Source: UBA3263 sp964554335
Lineage (GTDB): Bacteria > Bacteroidota > Bacteroidia > Bacteroidales > Muribaculaceae
Direction: 5' to 3'
Assembly: GCA_964554335.1 (NCBI GenBank)
Contig: CAZKOF010000003.1
Span: 15,627 to 79,626, forward strand
DNA: 64,000 nt
Shown here: in pieces, positions 41,939-49,957 of the stretch
Numbering within the stretch: the first letter of the stretch is position 1
Layout of the letters: each line of letters starts with the position of its first letter
Made by a program: the position numbers and the translations under genes
Notes under the pieces: generated by a model
The model's input: only the letters and a program-made list of their open reading frames with translations
Told to the model about the DNA's origin: nothing
Database searches by the model: none

Positions 41939-43763
41939 ACTGCTGGCACCCGCCAGGAATGCCGACGTTGCCATAGCGGCGCTCCGTTGCGGCGCCGATG
42001 CCGTATATATCGGAGCGTCAAGCCACGGTGCCCGTGCCGCCGCAGCCAATTCCGTGGCTGATATCGCCTCGGTGTGTGAGTATGCACATCAGTACAATGC
42101 ACGTGTCTACGTGACGCTCAATACTCTGATATATGAAAATGAGTTACGCGACATTGAACGACTGGTCGCTGAACTATATCGCGCAGAAGTTGATGCGCTG
42201 ATAGTTCAGGACCTCGGAATCCTGCGTCTTGACATTCCGCCGATTGCGCTCCACGCCTCTACGCAGTGCGATATACGCACGCCGCAAAAAGCGCGTTTCC
42301 TGCAGGAACTCGGTTTTTCGCAACTCGTATTGCCTCGTGAACTGTCGCTCGACGAAATACGTGAAATGCACCGGGTTGTCAATGTGCCGCTCGAGGCGTT
42401 TGTCCACGGTGCCCTATGCGTCAGCTACTCCGGAGACTGCAGGGCATCACTAATGTGTGGCGGTCGCTCGGCCAACCGTGGTGAATGCGCCCAGATATGC
42501 CGCCTGCCCTTCAACCTCACAGACTCAGACGGCAAGATCATCATGCGGGACAAGCATCTGCTCTCGCTCCGTGACCTCAACCGACTTGACGACCTCGAAC
42601 AACTGATTGGCGCAGGTATCTCCTCGCTGAAAATCGAAGGGCGGCTGAAGGATGAAAACTATGTCAAGAACGTTGTCAGCGCATATGACTGCGAATTACG
42701 CAGAATAGGCGTCAGCCGAACGTCTGACGGCCGGGTCGAACGCTCATTCACTCCCGACGTCAACCGTAGCTTTAACCGAGGCTTCACGCGCCACTTCCTC
42801 TTCGGAGGAATGCCGCCCAAGGGTTCGCTCGCCAACTTCTCATCCCCGAAGAGTCTCGGCCACCCGGTCGCAACCGTCTCGGCCGTAAAAGGAAAAACGA
42901 TTTATCTCAAAAAGGTGTTTGAGCCGCTTGCCAACGGCGACGGGTTGAATTATACTGCCGGAGAAAAGACTGTGGGGTTCCGAATCAACCGATTTGAGCA
43001 ACCGAACATAATTCACGTAAACGAGCCGCTTACAACCCTACATCCGGGGGCTACGTTACGCCGAAACTTCGACAAAGGTTTTGCCGACACTCTTTCCGTT
43101 GCCAAATATGCCGTCAGATATATTCCTCTTAGGATGACACTTCGAAGCCATAAGGCCAAAGTAATACTTGAAGCCGATAACCGCACGGCGGTTGTTGCCG
43201 AGTTGCCCGAGATTGCCGCGGCAAATTCGCCACAAGGCGATACGCACCGCAAAATCCTCGGCAAACTCGGCGACACCATATACCGGCTTGAAAACCTCGA
43301 TGACCGTATAGCCGACAAATTCATTCCCGCATCCATACTCGCTGACCTCCGCCGCAAACTCGTTGAGCAACTTGACTGCGGACGTGCCGCCCGCTTCAAC
43401 CGTCCGCTCCGCTTGCGCGAGAATTTCGATGCCAAATGGCCTGATGGTAATTCTTTGACCTTCCATGACAACGTTGCGAATACCCCGGCGCTCGCAGTAT
43501 ATCGCGACCACGGAGTCACAGGCAATGTTGAAGCGGCAATGGAGATTGATAAACCGGGCATGGGAGCGACAACGGTGATGACGACCCGCTATTGCCTGCG
43601 CCGCGAACTCGGAGCATGCTTGAAAACCGAGGCCGGACGCACATTGCCACGCAATCTGGAACTACGCGCAGAAAAAATTCCGGCTTTGACGCTCGATTTT
43701 GACTGCAACAACTGTCAGATGCACGTAAAAATTCGTAACTTTGCACCCGATGGAATCAATTAA
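41910..43763 (+). CDS. U32 family protein, RlhA-like (first copy)
   Basis: 617 residues from ATG 41910 (MSQTRQYSIELLAPARN). The U32 signature lies near residues 155-190: EAFVHGALCVSYSGDCRAS, then SANRGECAQICR, whose cysteines bind an Fe-S cluster in studied homologues. The long C-terminal half (about 330-617) is a DUF3656-like addition ending in another cysteine pair (DCNNCQMHV). This plan matches RlhA, which makes 5-hydroxycytidine in 23S rRNA, rather than the older 'peptidase' label. It overlaps the genes on both sides. Confidence 0.82.
   Translation: MSQTRQYSIELLAPARNADVAIAALRCGADAVYIGASSHGARAAAANSVADIASVCEYAHQYNARVYVTLNTLIYENELRDIERLVAELYRAEVDALIVQDLGILRLDIPPIALHASTQCDIRTPQKARFLQELGFSQLVLPRELSLDEIREMHRVVNVPLEAFVHGALCVSYSGDCRASLMCGGRSANRGECAQICRLPFNLTDSDGKIIMRDKHLLSLRDLNRLDDLEQLIGAGISSLKIEGRLKDENYVKNVVSAYDCELRRIGVSRTSDGRVERSFTPDVNRSFNRGFTRHFLFGGMPPKGSLANFSSPKSLGHPVATVSAVKGKTIYLKKVFEPLANGDGLNYTAGEKTVGFRINRFEQPNIIHVNEPLTTLHPGATLRRNFDKGFADTLSVAKYAVRYIPLRMTLRSHKAKVILEADNRTAVVAELPEIAAANSPQGDTHRKILGKLGDTIYRLENLDDRIADKFIPASILADLRRKLVEQLDCGRAARFNRPLRLRENFDAKWPDGNSLTFHDNVANTPALAVYRDHGVTGNVEAAMEIDKPGMGATTVMTTRYCLRRELGACLKTEAGRTLPRNLELRAEKIPALTLDFDCNNCQMHVKIRNFAPDGIN
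43736..43743 (+). promoter_or_regulatory. -7 box of L-serine dehydratase, inside the U32 gene
   Basis: TAACTTTG lies within the last codons of the U32 gene, and the sdaA ATG (43750) follows after only 6 nt. The predicted transcript would be leaderless. No standard TTG -33 box is visible. Confidence 0.65.
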
Positions 43764-44946
43764 GCAACTTTATAAGATTGGCTACGGGCCCAGCAGTTCA
43801 CACACGATGGGTCCGCGCAATGCAGCAAAAAAATTCGGCAAATCGCACCCCGAAGCCGCCGGGTTCAAAGTGACCCTCTACGGCTCTCTCGCCGCCACAG
43901 GCAAAGGGCACCTGACCGATAAAGCTATCGAAAACGTTCTGACCCCGATTGCACCCGTAGAAATAGAGTGGCAGCCTGAGATCTTCCTCCCCTTTCATCC
44001 TAACGGAATGAAGTTCACGGCGTTAGATTCCAATGGGACGATACTTGAAGAGATAACACAATACTCCATCGGCGGCGGCGACGTCCTGTCTGAAGGCGAA
44101 TCCCGCCGCAGCGCAGAAGCCGTCTATGACATGACAACGATTTCCGACATACTGAAGTGGTGTGATACTACCGGCCATTCTTTTTGGGAGTATGTCGACC
44201 AATGTGAGGATTCCTCTATATGGGACTACCTCGCAAAGGTATGGGACACCATGAAAAATGCCGTGATGCGTGGCATAGAGAACGAAGGCGTACTGCCCGG
44301 CGGCCTCGGCGTTGCCCGAAAAGCAACGAGCTACTATATGCATGCCTCGGGCTATAATGCCTCACTGAAATCCCGTGGTCTGGTCTATGCTTATGCCCTC
44401 GGAGTCAGCGAGGAAAATGCTGCCGGCGGCAAGATTGTCACCGCACCTACCTGCGGATCATGCGGCGTTCTTCCAGCCGTGCTCTACCATCTTCATACCT
44501 CTAAAGGCTTCAGCGAACAGCGAATTCTGCGAGCATTGGCAACGGCAGGACTATTCGGCAATGTCGTTAAACACAATGCCTCGGTTTCCGGCGCCGAAGT
44601 GGGATGCCAGGGCGAAGTCGGCGTTGCCTGCGCAATGGCGGCGGCAGCTGCCAGCCAACTCTTCGGAGGCACCCCGCGCCAGGTTGAATACTCCGCGGAA
44701 ATGGGTCTTGAGCATCACCTCGGCCTGACATGCGACCCGGTTTGCGGCCTGGTGCAGATTCCCTGTATAGAACGTAATGCCTATGCTGCGGCCCGAGCGC
44801 TCGACGCCAACCTTTACTCGGCGTTTTCCGACGGTCGTCATTCCGTATCCTTTGACCGCATAGTCGAGGTAATGAAGCAGACCGGCCACGACCTGCCGTC
44901 AATCTATAAAGAAACCTCCAAAGGAGGACTTGCAACAATCAGATAA
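43750..44946 (+). CDS. sdaA: L-serine ammonia-lyase (iron-sulfur type)
   Basis: 398 residues from ATG 43750 (MESIKQLYKIGYGPSSSHTM). A TTG at 43741 falls in the -7 box and is rejected. The N-terminal domain has GPSSSHTMGPRNAA. The C-terminal catalytic domain has APTCGSCGVLPAV and CDPVCGLVQIPCIERN, whose cysteines ligate the [4Fe-4S] cluster. It converts serine to pyruvate and ammonia. Alpha and beta domains are in one chain, as in E. coli SdaA. It starts inside the U32 gene and ends overlapping folC by 8 bp. Confidence 0.95.
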   Translation: MESIKQLYKIGYGPSSSHTMGPRNAAKKFGKSHPEAAGFKVTLYGSLAATGKGHLTDKAIENVLTPIAPVEIEWQPEIFLPFHPNGMKFTALDSNGTILEEITQYSIGGGDVLSEGESRRSAEAVYDMTTISDILKWCDTTGHSFWEYVDQCEDSSIWDYLAKVWDTMKNAVMRGIENEGVLPGGLGVARKATSYYMHASGYNASLKSRGLVYAYALGVSEENAAGGKIVTAPTCGSCGVLPAVLYHLHTSKGFSEQRILRALATAGLFGNVVKHNASVSGAEVGCQGEVGVACAMAAAAASQLFGGTPRQVEYSAEMGLEHHLGLTCDPVCGLVQIPCIERNAYAAARALDANLYSAFSDGRHSVSFDRIVEVMKQTGHDLPSIYKETSKGGLATIR

Positions 44947-46168
44947 GCAAATCGGCAATAACGAAATTACTGCCTCCGATGAAAATTGACCCTCCGTCGG
45001 GGGTAATTTTTTTTGCACGCCTAAATGCCTCTTTCACGTCACTGACAATCTCGCCGACAAGTCCCGCTGCACGCCTCTTCAGCTCCTCGGCAGCCATTCC
45101 GCGCGGACTCGAAGGCTTGCAGAATATATAATAGGCGTCGGCAGGCATCTTTTTCAAAATCAGATCAACATCCTTATCTGCGGCAAAACCGCATACTACG
45201 GTAAGCGGACGCGGCATTCTTTCAAGCTCGCGACCAAGATACTCCCAGGCGCCGGGGTTATGCCCCGTGTCATACACAACTCTGATCGGTTCGTTCTCGA
45301 GAACGGTCAGCCGCCCGCGCAATCCGGTCAGCGTCTCCACATGCTCAAACCCGGCGGCAATAGCATCGGACGTTACTTCCGGGAGGAATTGCAATGCGGT
45401 CAACACAGTAGAGGCATTCTGCGGCTGGAATGCGCCTCTAAGCGAGCAGTGAATACCGTAGTCGGGGAAACGCCATGTACCGTCAGGTTGTTCAATAGCT
45501 TTAATTTCCGGCGCGTATATGACGTTATCGCTCCGCAACTCAAACTCAGCACGTACATCCGGTCGAGGCGCATATCCGACAACCACAGGCACTCCCGGCT
45601 TGATAATTCCCGCCTTCTCAGCAGCAATCTCGGCCTCTGTTGTTCCGAGTAAAGCGGTGTGGTCAAGCGAAATATTCGTGATAATGCTGACCATCGGAGC
45701 GATTATATTGGTCGAATCCAGACGGCCGCCCAGTCCGACCTCGATAACAGCGAGATCTACACCGCGCTTGGCAAACCACTCAAATGCCATCGCAGTCGTC
45801 AGTTCAAAAAACGACGGATGAAGGGCAAGACCTGAGGAACGCCAACGCTCCACAAAGTCAATGACCTCGGCTTCTGAGATCATTTCACCGTCAACTCGGA
45901 TACGCTCCCGGAAGTCAACGAGATGAGGCGAGGTATATAGCCCCGTGCGCAGGCCGCCGGACTGCATTATCGCAGCAATCAAACTCGACGTGGAGCCCTT
46001 GCCATTGGTTCCGGCAACATGGACGCAACGGAGTTTTTTCTGGGGATTACCCAGCCACTCACAAAGACGGCTGATTGTTTCGAGTCCCGGTTTATATGCG
46101 GCAGTACCGTCACGTTCGTAGACTGTGGTCCGGTCGAATAACCAGTCGAGAGTCTCTTTATAAGTCAT
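44939..46168 (-). CDS. folC: Folylpolyglutamate/dihydrofolate synthase FolC
   Basis: 409 residues. The ATP site is VAGTNGKGSTSSL (about 50-62), with SPHLVDFRERIRVDG, EVGLGGRLDSTN and YDTGHNPGAWEY further on. It adds glutamate to folates and may also make dihydrofolate. It is the last gene of a minus-strand unit behind two chromate-transporter genes, 1 bp from the nearer. It is convergent with sdaA, with overlapping ends. Confidence 0.95.
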   Translation of the reverse strand: MTYKETLDWLFDRTTVYERDGTAAYKPGLETISRLCEWLGNPQKKLRCVHVAGTNGKGSTSSLIAAIMQSGGLRTGLYTSPHLVDFRERIRVDGEMISEAEVIDFVERWRSSGLALHPSFFELTTAMAFEWFAKRGVDLAVIEVGLGGRLDSTNIIAPMVSIITNISLDHTALLGTTEAEIAAEKAGIIKPGVPVVVGYAPRPDVRAEFELRSDNVIYAPEIKAIEQPDGTWRFPDYGIHCSLRGAFQPQNASTVLTALQFLPEVTSDAIAAGFEHVETLTGLRGRLTVLENEPIRVVYDTGHNPGAWEYLGRELERMPRPLTVVCGFAADKDVDLILKKMPADAYYIFCKPSSPRGMAAEELKRRAAGLVGEIVSDVKEAFRRAKKITPDGGSIFIGGSNFVIADLLI

Positions 46169-46169
46169 G

Positions 46170-46739
46170 TCAGTAAATCAAAAAGCCAACGAGTCCGGCA
46201 CAACAGATGACAAGTATCGGGTGAATTTTTGCAAAATAAGTCGCAACGAATGCGCCGGCACAGATGGCAACGCTTTTCCAAATGTCAGTGAACTCTGTGC
46301 CGAAATTATCTCCGTTCATCAGCAAAAGCGCCGCTGAGGCAATGAGTCCGATTGTCACAGGACGCAAACCTTTGAAAATTCCCCGGATTGCAAGACTATC
46401 CTTATGGCGACGTATAAAGTGTGAGGTGTAGAGTACAAGCAGATAGCTCGGGAGCACCACCGCGAGAGTACAAAGAACCGAACCGAACAGGCCCCATAGC
46501 TGGCTTCCGAACTGCGGAGAGACAGTTCCCGGAGCTATGTATCCGATATAAGTCGCAGAGTTGATACCTATCGGCCCGGGGGTCATTTGGGAAATAGCAA
46601 CGATGTCGGTAAACATGGTTGATGTAAGCCATCCATTGCCAACGATTTCCCGTTCAATCAGGGTTAACATCGCATACCCGCCTCCAAAACCGAAAATGCC
46701 GATTTTAATATATGACCATATCAGTCTGAGATAAATCAT
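46170..46739 (-). CDS. Chromate transporter family, second half-size subunit
   Basis: 189 residues with about six membrane segments. The CHR motif FGFGGGYAMLTLIEREIV and the segment SQMTPGPIGINSATYIG are clear. Short CHR proteins usually occur as adjacent pairs that function together, as here. CHR proteins can export chromate, but many in anaerobes have unknown anions as substrate. It overlaps the partner gene by 4 bp and leads into folC. Confidence 0.9.
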   Translation of the reverse strand: MIYLRLIWSYIKIGIFGFGGGYAMLTLIEREIVGNGWLTSTMFTDIVAISQMTPGPIGINSATYIGYIAPGTVSPQFGSQLWGLFGSVLCTLAVVLPSYLLVLYTSHFIRRHKDSLAIRGIFKGLRPVTIGLIASAALLLMNGDNFGTEFTDIWKSVAICAGAFVATYFAKIHPILVICCAGLVGFLIY

Positions 46740-47323
46740 GCCGCATCCTCCTTTCCATTTGATTCAGACCTGCGGCCGAGGAACCACCATCCGCCGGCAA
46801 TGCCGAGAATAATATAAAGTATCGGATTGGAAACGAACGGAATACCGCTCCAAATTAAAAGTGCTGCTCCAACCGGAATTATTGCCGTTTTCCAGGTAAT
46901 TCCGGCACGCTTCCAGTTGGTGACAAGTGGCGCAAGAATCAACGCGACAACCGCAGGACGGATTCCGCGGAACACTGCCGCAACCGTCGGGTTATTCTTA
47001 ATAATATCCGGAGTAAGGAAAATCGCGATAGCGAGAATGATTAAAAACGACGGCATGATAGTCCCGAGGGCCGAAACAACGGTGCCTTTCGTGCCTGCGA
47101 TTTTATCGCCAACCGCAACTGAAATGTTCACGGCGAGAATGCCCGGCAGCGACTGCGCCACGGCAAGTTGATCCATAAACTCCTCCTTCGTCAACCACCC
47201 GTGATTGTCAACTATTTCGCGTTCCATGATGGCTATCATTGCCCAACCGCCGCCGAATGTAAAGGCGCCAATCTTGGCAAAGGTCAGGAAGAGATTTCTA
47301 AATATGTGAGAATCCTTTTCCAT
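46736..47323 (-). CDS. Chromate transporter family, first half-size subunit
   Basis: 195 residues from ATG at 47321-47323 (MEKDSHIFRNLFLTF). A longer frame to 47545 crosses the promoter region and reads the opposite gene in antisense, so it is rejected. The CHR motif is FTFGGGWAMIAIMEREIV, followed by VAQSLPGILAVNISVAVG. About six membrane segments are present. It pairs with the next gene. Its -7 box lies 9 nt before the start codon. Confidence 0.9.
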   Translation of the reverse strand: MEKDSHIFRNLFLTFAKIGAFTFGGGWAMIAIMEREIVDNHGWLTKEEFMDQLAVAQSLPGILAVNISVAVGDKIAGTKGTVVSALGTIMPSFLIILAIAIFLTPDIIKNNPTVAAVFRGIRPAVVALILAPLVTNWKRAGITWKTAIIPVGAALLIWSGIPFVSNPILYIILGIAGGWWFLGRRSESNGKEDAA

Positions 47324-47332
47324 AATCGGCTG

Positions 47333-47340
47333 CAAAGTTA
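47333..47340 (-). promoter_or_regulatory. -7 box of the chromate transporter/folC unit
   Basis: The minus strand reads TAACTTTG, ending 9 nt before the ATG at 47323. It is back to back with the -7 box of the divergent gene, only 13 bp away. Confidence 0.7.
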
Positions 47341-47353
47341 CGAATTTTTTGCG

Positions 47354-47361
47354 TACCTTTG
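47354..47361 (+). promoter_or_regulatory. -7 box of the unknown exported protein gene
   Basis: TACCTTTG ends 7 nt before the ATG at 47369, so the transcript would be leaderless or nearly so. The two divergent promoters must overlap in their -33 regions. Confidence 0.7.
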
Positions 47362-47368
47362 TCAGCAC

Positions 47369-48247
47369 ATGCGCAGATATATCATCATATTCATGCTCCT
47401 GACGGCTATGGCTTCGCATGCGAAACTGCGTTACTTTACCGCCGACAGTGTCGCCGTTCCTCCTGCAGGAGAAATTATCGCCGTCGAGGCCCGCGTCGCC
47501 CATCCGTTGACCCGAGTGGGCGAAGGGCGTTTCGCAGGGTGGCAAATCGGATGGCCCGGCGTCACGATTGCTCTCACATTCGACAACCGAAACTTTGTCG
47601 ACGGAATCAGCAACGGTAAAGTAATGCTTGAATATGGAACCTTAAAATCGCAGATATACAAAAATATAAATACAGACGGCAAATTCAATTCAATCGCCAT
47701 AGAATGGCAAGCGGACGGTAAAGTCCATATCCTTGCCGGAGAGCGTAAACTCGACGAGTATATGGTCACAGACTCCATTCCCAGCCCTACAGGAATAATA
47801 ACTGTCCGCCCGATTGGCGGGGGAAACATAATAATTCAAGATGTCATTATTGAAACCAACGACAACGCTTTTGCGCGACTCATGACCGACTATTCAGCAG
47901 AAGAACTTGCCAATGCCCCACGCTGGGAATATCTTGACCGTGCCACCGATCCGAAAACCGCTGTTGTCGGAGGGAAGTATGTTCTTGCTCAAATCGGCAA
48001 CGACCTTATCTATATTGCCGGAGCAACCACTAATCCCGGCTCATGGTTGCCGGGAATGCTTAAAGGACGGCTGATTCCTACCGGATTTGATGGCTATAGC
48101 AAACTACAGTGGTACGATGCCACGGGACGAGAAATGCCCGGCGAGCATTTCGCCGAGCATGATGAAACGTTAGGTGTGCTGAAATTGAATTTCCCGGAAC
48201 TTGATGCCTCGGTGAGACTAAAACGTGCGGACAAGCAGCGACGCTGA
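47369..48247 (+). CDS. Unknown exported protein
   Basis: 292 residues from ATG 47369 (MRRYIIIFMLLTAMASHAKL). Residues 1-18 are a signal peptide. I do not recognise the family. The mature part is rich in beta strands: AGWQIGWPGVTIALTFDNRN and SPTGIITVRPIGGGNIIIQD suggest a jelly-roll or lectin-like sandwich. The second half (from about 175, WEYLDRATDPKTAVVGGKYV) looks like a separate small domain. No catalytic motif stands out. It has its own divergent promoter. The last 30 bp overlap the polyprenyl synthase gene on the other strand. Confidence 0.75.
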   Translation: MRRYIIIFMLLTAMASHAKLRYFTADSVAVPPAGEIIAVEARVAHPLTRVGEGRFAGWQIGWPGVTIALTFDNRNFVDGISNGKVMLEYGTLKSQIYKNINTDGKFNSIAIEWQADGKVHILAGERKLDEYMVTDSIPSPTGIITVRPIGGGNIIIQDVIIETNDNAFARLMTDYSAEELANAPRWEYLDRATDPKTAVVGGKYVLAQIGNDLIYIAGATTNPGSWLPGMLKGRLIPTGFDGYSKLQWYDATGREMPGEHFAEHDETLGVLKLNFPELDASVRLKRADKQRR

Positions 48248-49174
48248 TAGTTCTGTAAACCAATCGCGATCGACTTGTGGTATATTTGCCTCGGCAATAG
48301 CCTCGTCAGCAAGTGTCGCATATCGGTCCATCAGTTGACGCAGGCGCGAGGGAAGATTTAGAGTGATATAGACAACTTTCACCGCATCGATCTTTGATTG
48401 ACTGCGTTCGCCGCCAAGCAGAGAGCCGATAGCCTCGGGGGCTTCGTTAAGAGCGGTGATCAGAAGCCAGGTTTTTTTATCGTTGAGAATGTCGCCACCC
48501 GGAATCTTGCCGAAAGTTTCCGAATTGCCGAATGTGTCGAGATAATCGTCTTGCAGCTGGAAAGCCATGCCGGTATTCTCGGCCCAATTGCTGAGAGCCC
48601 GCCGGGTTGACTCGCCGGCATGCGCCATCAGAGCTCCGGCCTCAACTGCGCAGGAAAGCAACACCGCCGTCTTCAGCCGAATCATCTCGAGATATTCATC
48701 GGCGCTGACAGATGTACGCGACTCGAAGTCCATGTCCATCTGCTGGCCTTCATAGATTTTAATGGCCGTATCGTTGAAGAGCCTCAACATCTCGGGAAGC
48801 TTTTCAGCCGGACAACGGGCAATCAGTCGGGTTGCAAGCGTCAGCATCGTATCCCCGCTAAGAATGGCCGTGGCCTCATTCCACTTGCGGTGAACCGTAG
48901 GGCGTCCACGACGAACATCAGCGCGATCCATGACATCATCATGGAGCAACGTGAAATTATGAAACATCTCGATGCCCCATGCCTGATTGACAGCTTCCTC
49001 GGGATTTACGCCACACGCCTGACAACTCGCCAGGCAAAGGAGCGGACGCAGTCGCTTGCCCCCCGCCTCAAGAGTATAACGGATGGGATTATAAAGCCCC
49101 GGAAAGCAATCGGGCAGGCCGAGGTTATCCTTAGCCTGCTCGATTATTTTCATCAGATTTTGTGATTCGATCAT
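48218..49174 (-). CDS. Polyprenyl diphosphate synthase
   Basis: 318 residues. The two aspartate motifs are LHDDVMDRAD (about 78-87) and LQDDYLDTFGN (about 205-215), with GGKRLRPLLCLA before the first. It condenses isopentenyl units into a long or medium isoprenoid chain (quinone side chain or similar); product length cannot be told by eye. It starts next to the OmpA stop (1 bp shared) and is convergent and overlapping with the exported protein gene. Confidence 0.92.
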   Translation of the reverse strand: MIESQNLMKIIEQAKDNLGLPDCFPGLYNPIRYTLEAGGKRLRPLLCLASCQACGVNPEEAVNQAWGIEMFHNFTLLHDDVMDRADVRRGRPTVHRKWNEATAILSGDTMLTLATRLIARCPAEKLPEMLRLFNDTAIKIYEGQQMDMDFESRTSVSADEYLEMIRLKTAVLLSCAVEAGALMAHAGESTRRALSNWAENTGMAFQLQDDYLDTFGNSETFGKIPGGDILNDKKTWLLITALNEAPEAIGSLLGGERSQSKIDAVKVVYITLNLPSRLRQLMDRYATLADEAIAEANIPQVDRDWFTELSASLLVRTF

Positions 49175-49878
49175 CAGTAGCCCTGCTGAGCGGCCTCGGC
49201 TTCGGCCTGTTTAATCATCTGCTCGTTGGCGGAGATGAAGATTTCAACGCGGCGATTCTGTGCGCGGCCTGCGGCGGTTTCGTTGCTGGCAATGTAGTTC
49301 TGCATCGGCAGGCCGACCGCCGAGATGCGATCAGCAGCAACTCCGCCGCTGACGAGATAGCTGCGCACGGCATCCGCACGGCCCGTGCTGACACGCTGGT
49401 TAACTTCCATGCCACCGGTGTTGTCTGTGTAGCCATAGACCTGCACGTTGGTTTCAGGGTTCTGGATGAGGCTCGTTGCGAACTGGCTGAGGTCAGTGCG
49501 TGCTGCGGAGCTCAGGGTTGTTCCGTTGGTCGGGAAAAGAATACCTCCGTCAAAAGTCACACGAATAGCCTTCAAACCGTTTTGGTCGGTTGCCTCCTCG
49601 ACTTTTGCGTTTTCAATCTCGCGGAGCTGCTTGGCCTGGTCATCCATTTTTTTGCCAATCAGCATGCCGGCACCCGCACCGACTGCAGCGCCTATAGCCG
49701 CACCGATGCCGGCACCTTTGCCGCCACCTATGAGTGCACCGACACCAGCACCGACAGCGCTACCGCCGGCGCCGCCGATTGCAGCGCCTTTGCCGAGATT
49801 AGTCATGGAGCCGCAGCTCGAGAGCAGAAGTGCACCGCTAAGTCCGGCGACACTCAAAATTTTGGTTACTTTTTTCAT
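49174..49878 (-). CDS. OmpA family lipoprotein with glycine zipper
   Basis: 234 residues. The lipobox is LLLSSC (C22). A Gly/Ala-rich zipper (about 30-78, GAGVGALIGGGKGAGIGAAI) is followed by a short helix. The OmpA C-terminal peptidoglycan-binding domain (about 110-230) contains VQVYGYTDNTGGMEVNQRVS and NRRVEIFISA. It likely anchors the outer membrane to the cell wall. It heads a two-gene unit with the polyprenyl synthase. Confidence 0.93.
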   Translation of the reverse strand: MKKVTKILSVAGLSGALLLSSCGSMTNLGKGAAIGGAGGSAVGAGVGALIGGGKGAGIGAAIGAAVGAGAGMLIGKKMDDQAKQLREIENAKVEEATDQNGLKAIRVTFDGGILFPTNGTTLSSAARTDLSQFATSLIQNPETNVQVYGYTDNTGGMEVNQRVSTGRADAVRSYLVSGGVAADRISAVGLPMQNYIASNETAAGRAQNRRVEIFISANEQMIKQAEAEAAQQGY

Positions 49879-49918
49879 ATGTTTAATTTATATTGTGAAT
49901 TGTGGTTAAATATCTGCG

Positions 49919-49926
49919 CAAAGTTA
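49919..49926 (-). promoter_or_regulatory. OmpA lipoprotein -7 box
   Basis: The minus strand reads TAACTTTG, 41 bp before the OmpA start. A 16-bp palindrome occupies the region where the spacer to -33 would be. Confidence 0.65.
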
Positions 49927-49930
49927 CATA

Positions 49931-49946
49931 AAAAATCGCGATTTTT
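49931..49946. repeat. 16-bp perfect palindrome
   Basis: AAAAATCGCGATTTTT reads the same on both strands. It lies between the -7 box of the OmpA gene and its expected -33 position, and just before the start-less surface-protein remnant. It could be a repressor site. Confidence 0.7.
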
Positions 49947-49957
49947 ATGCCCGGTGA

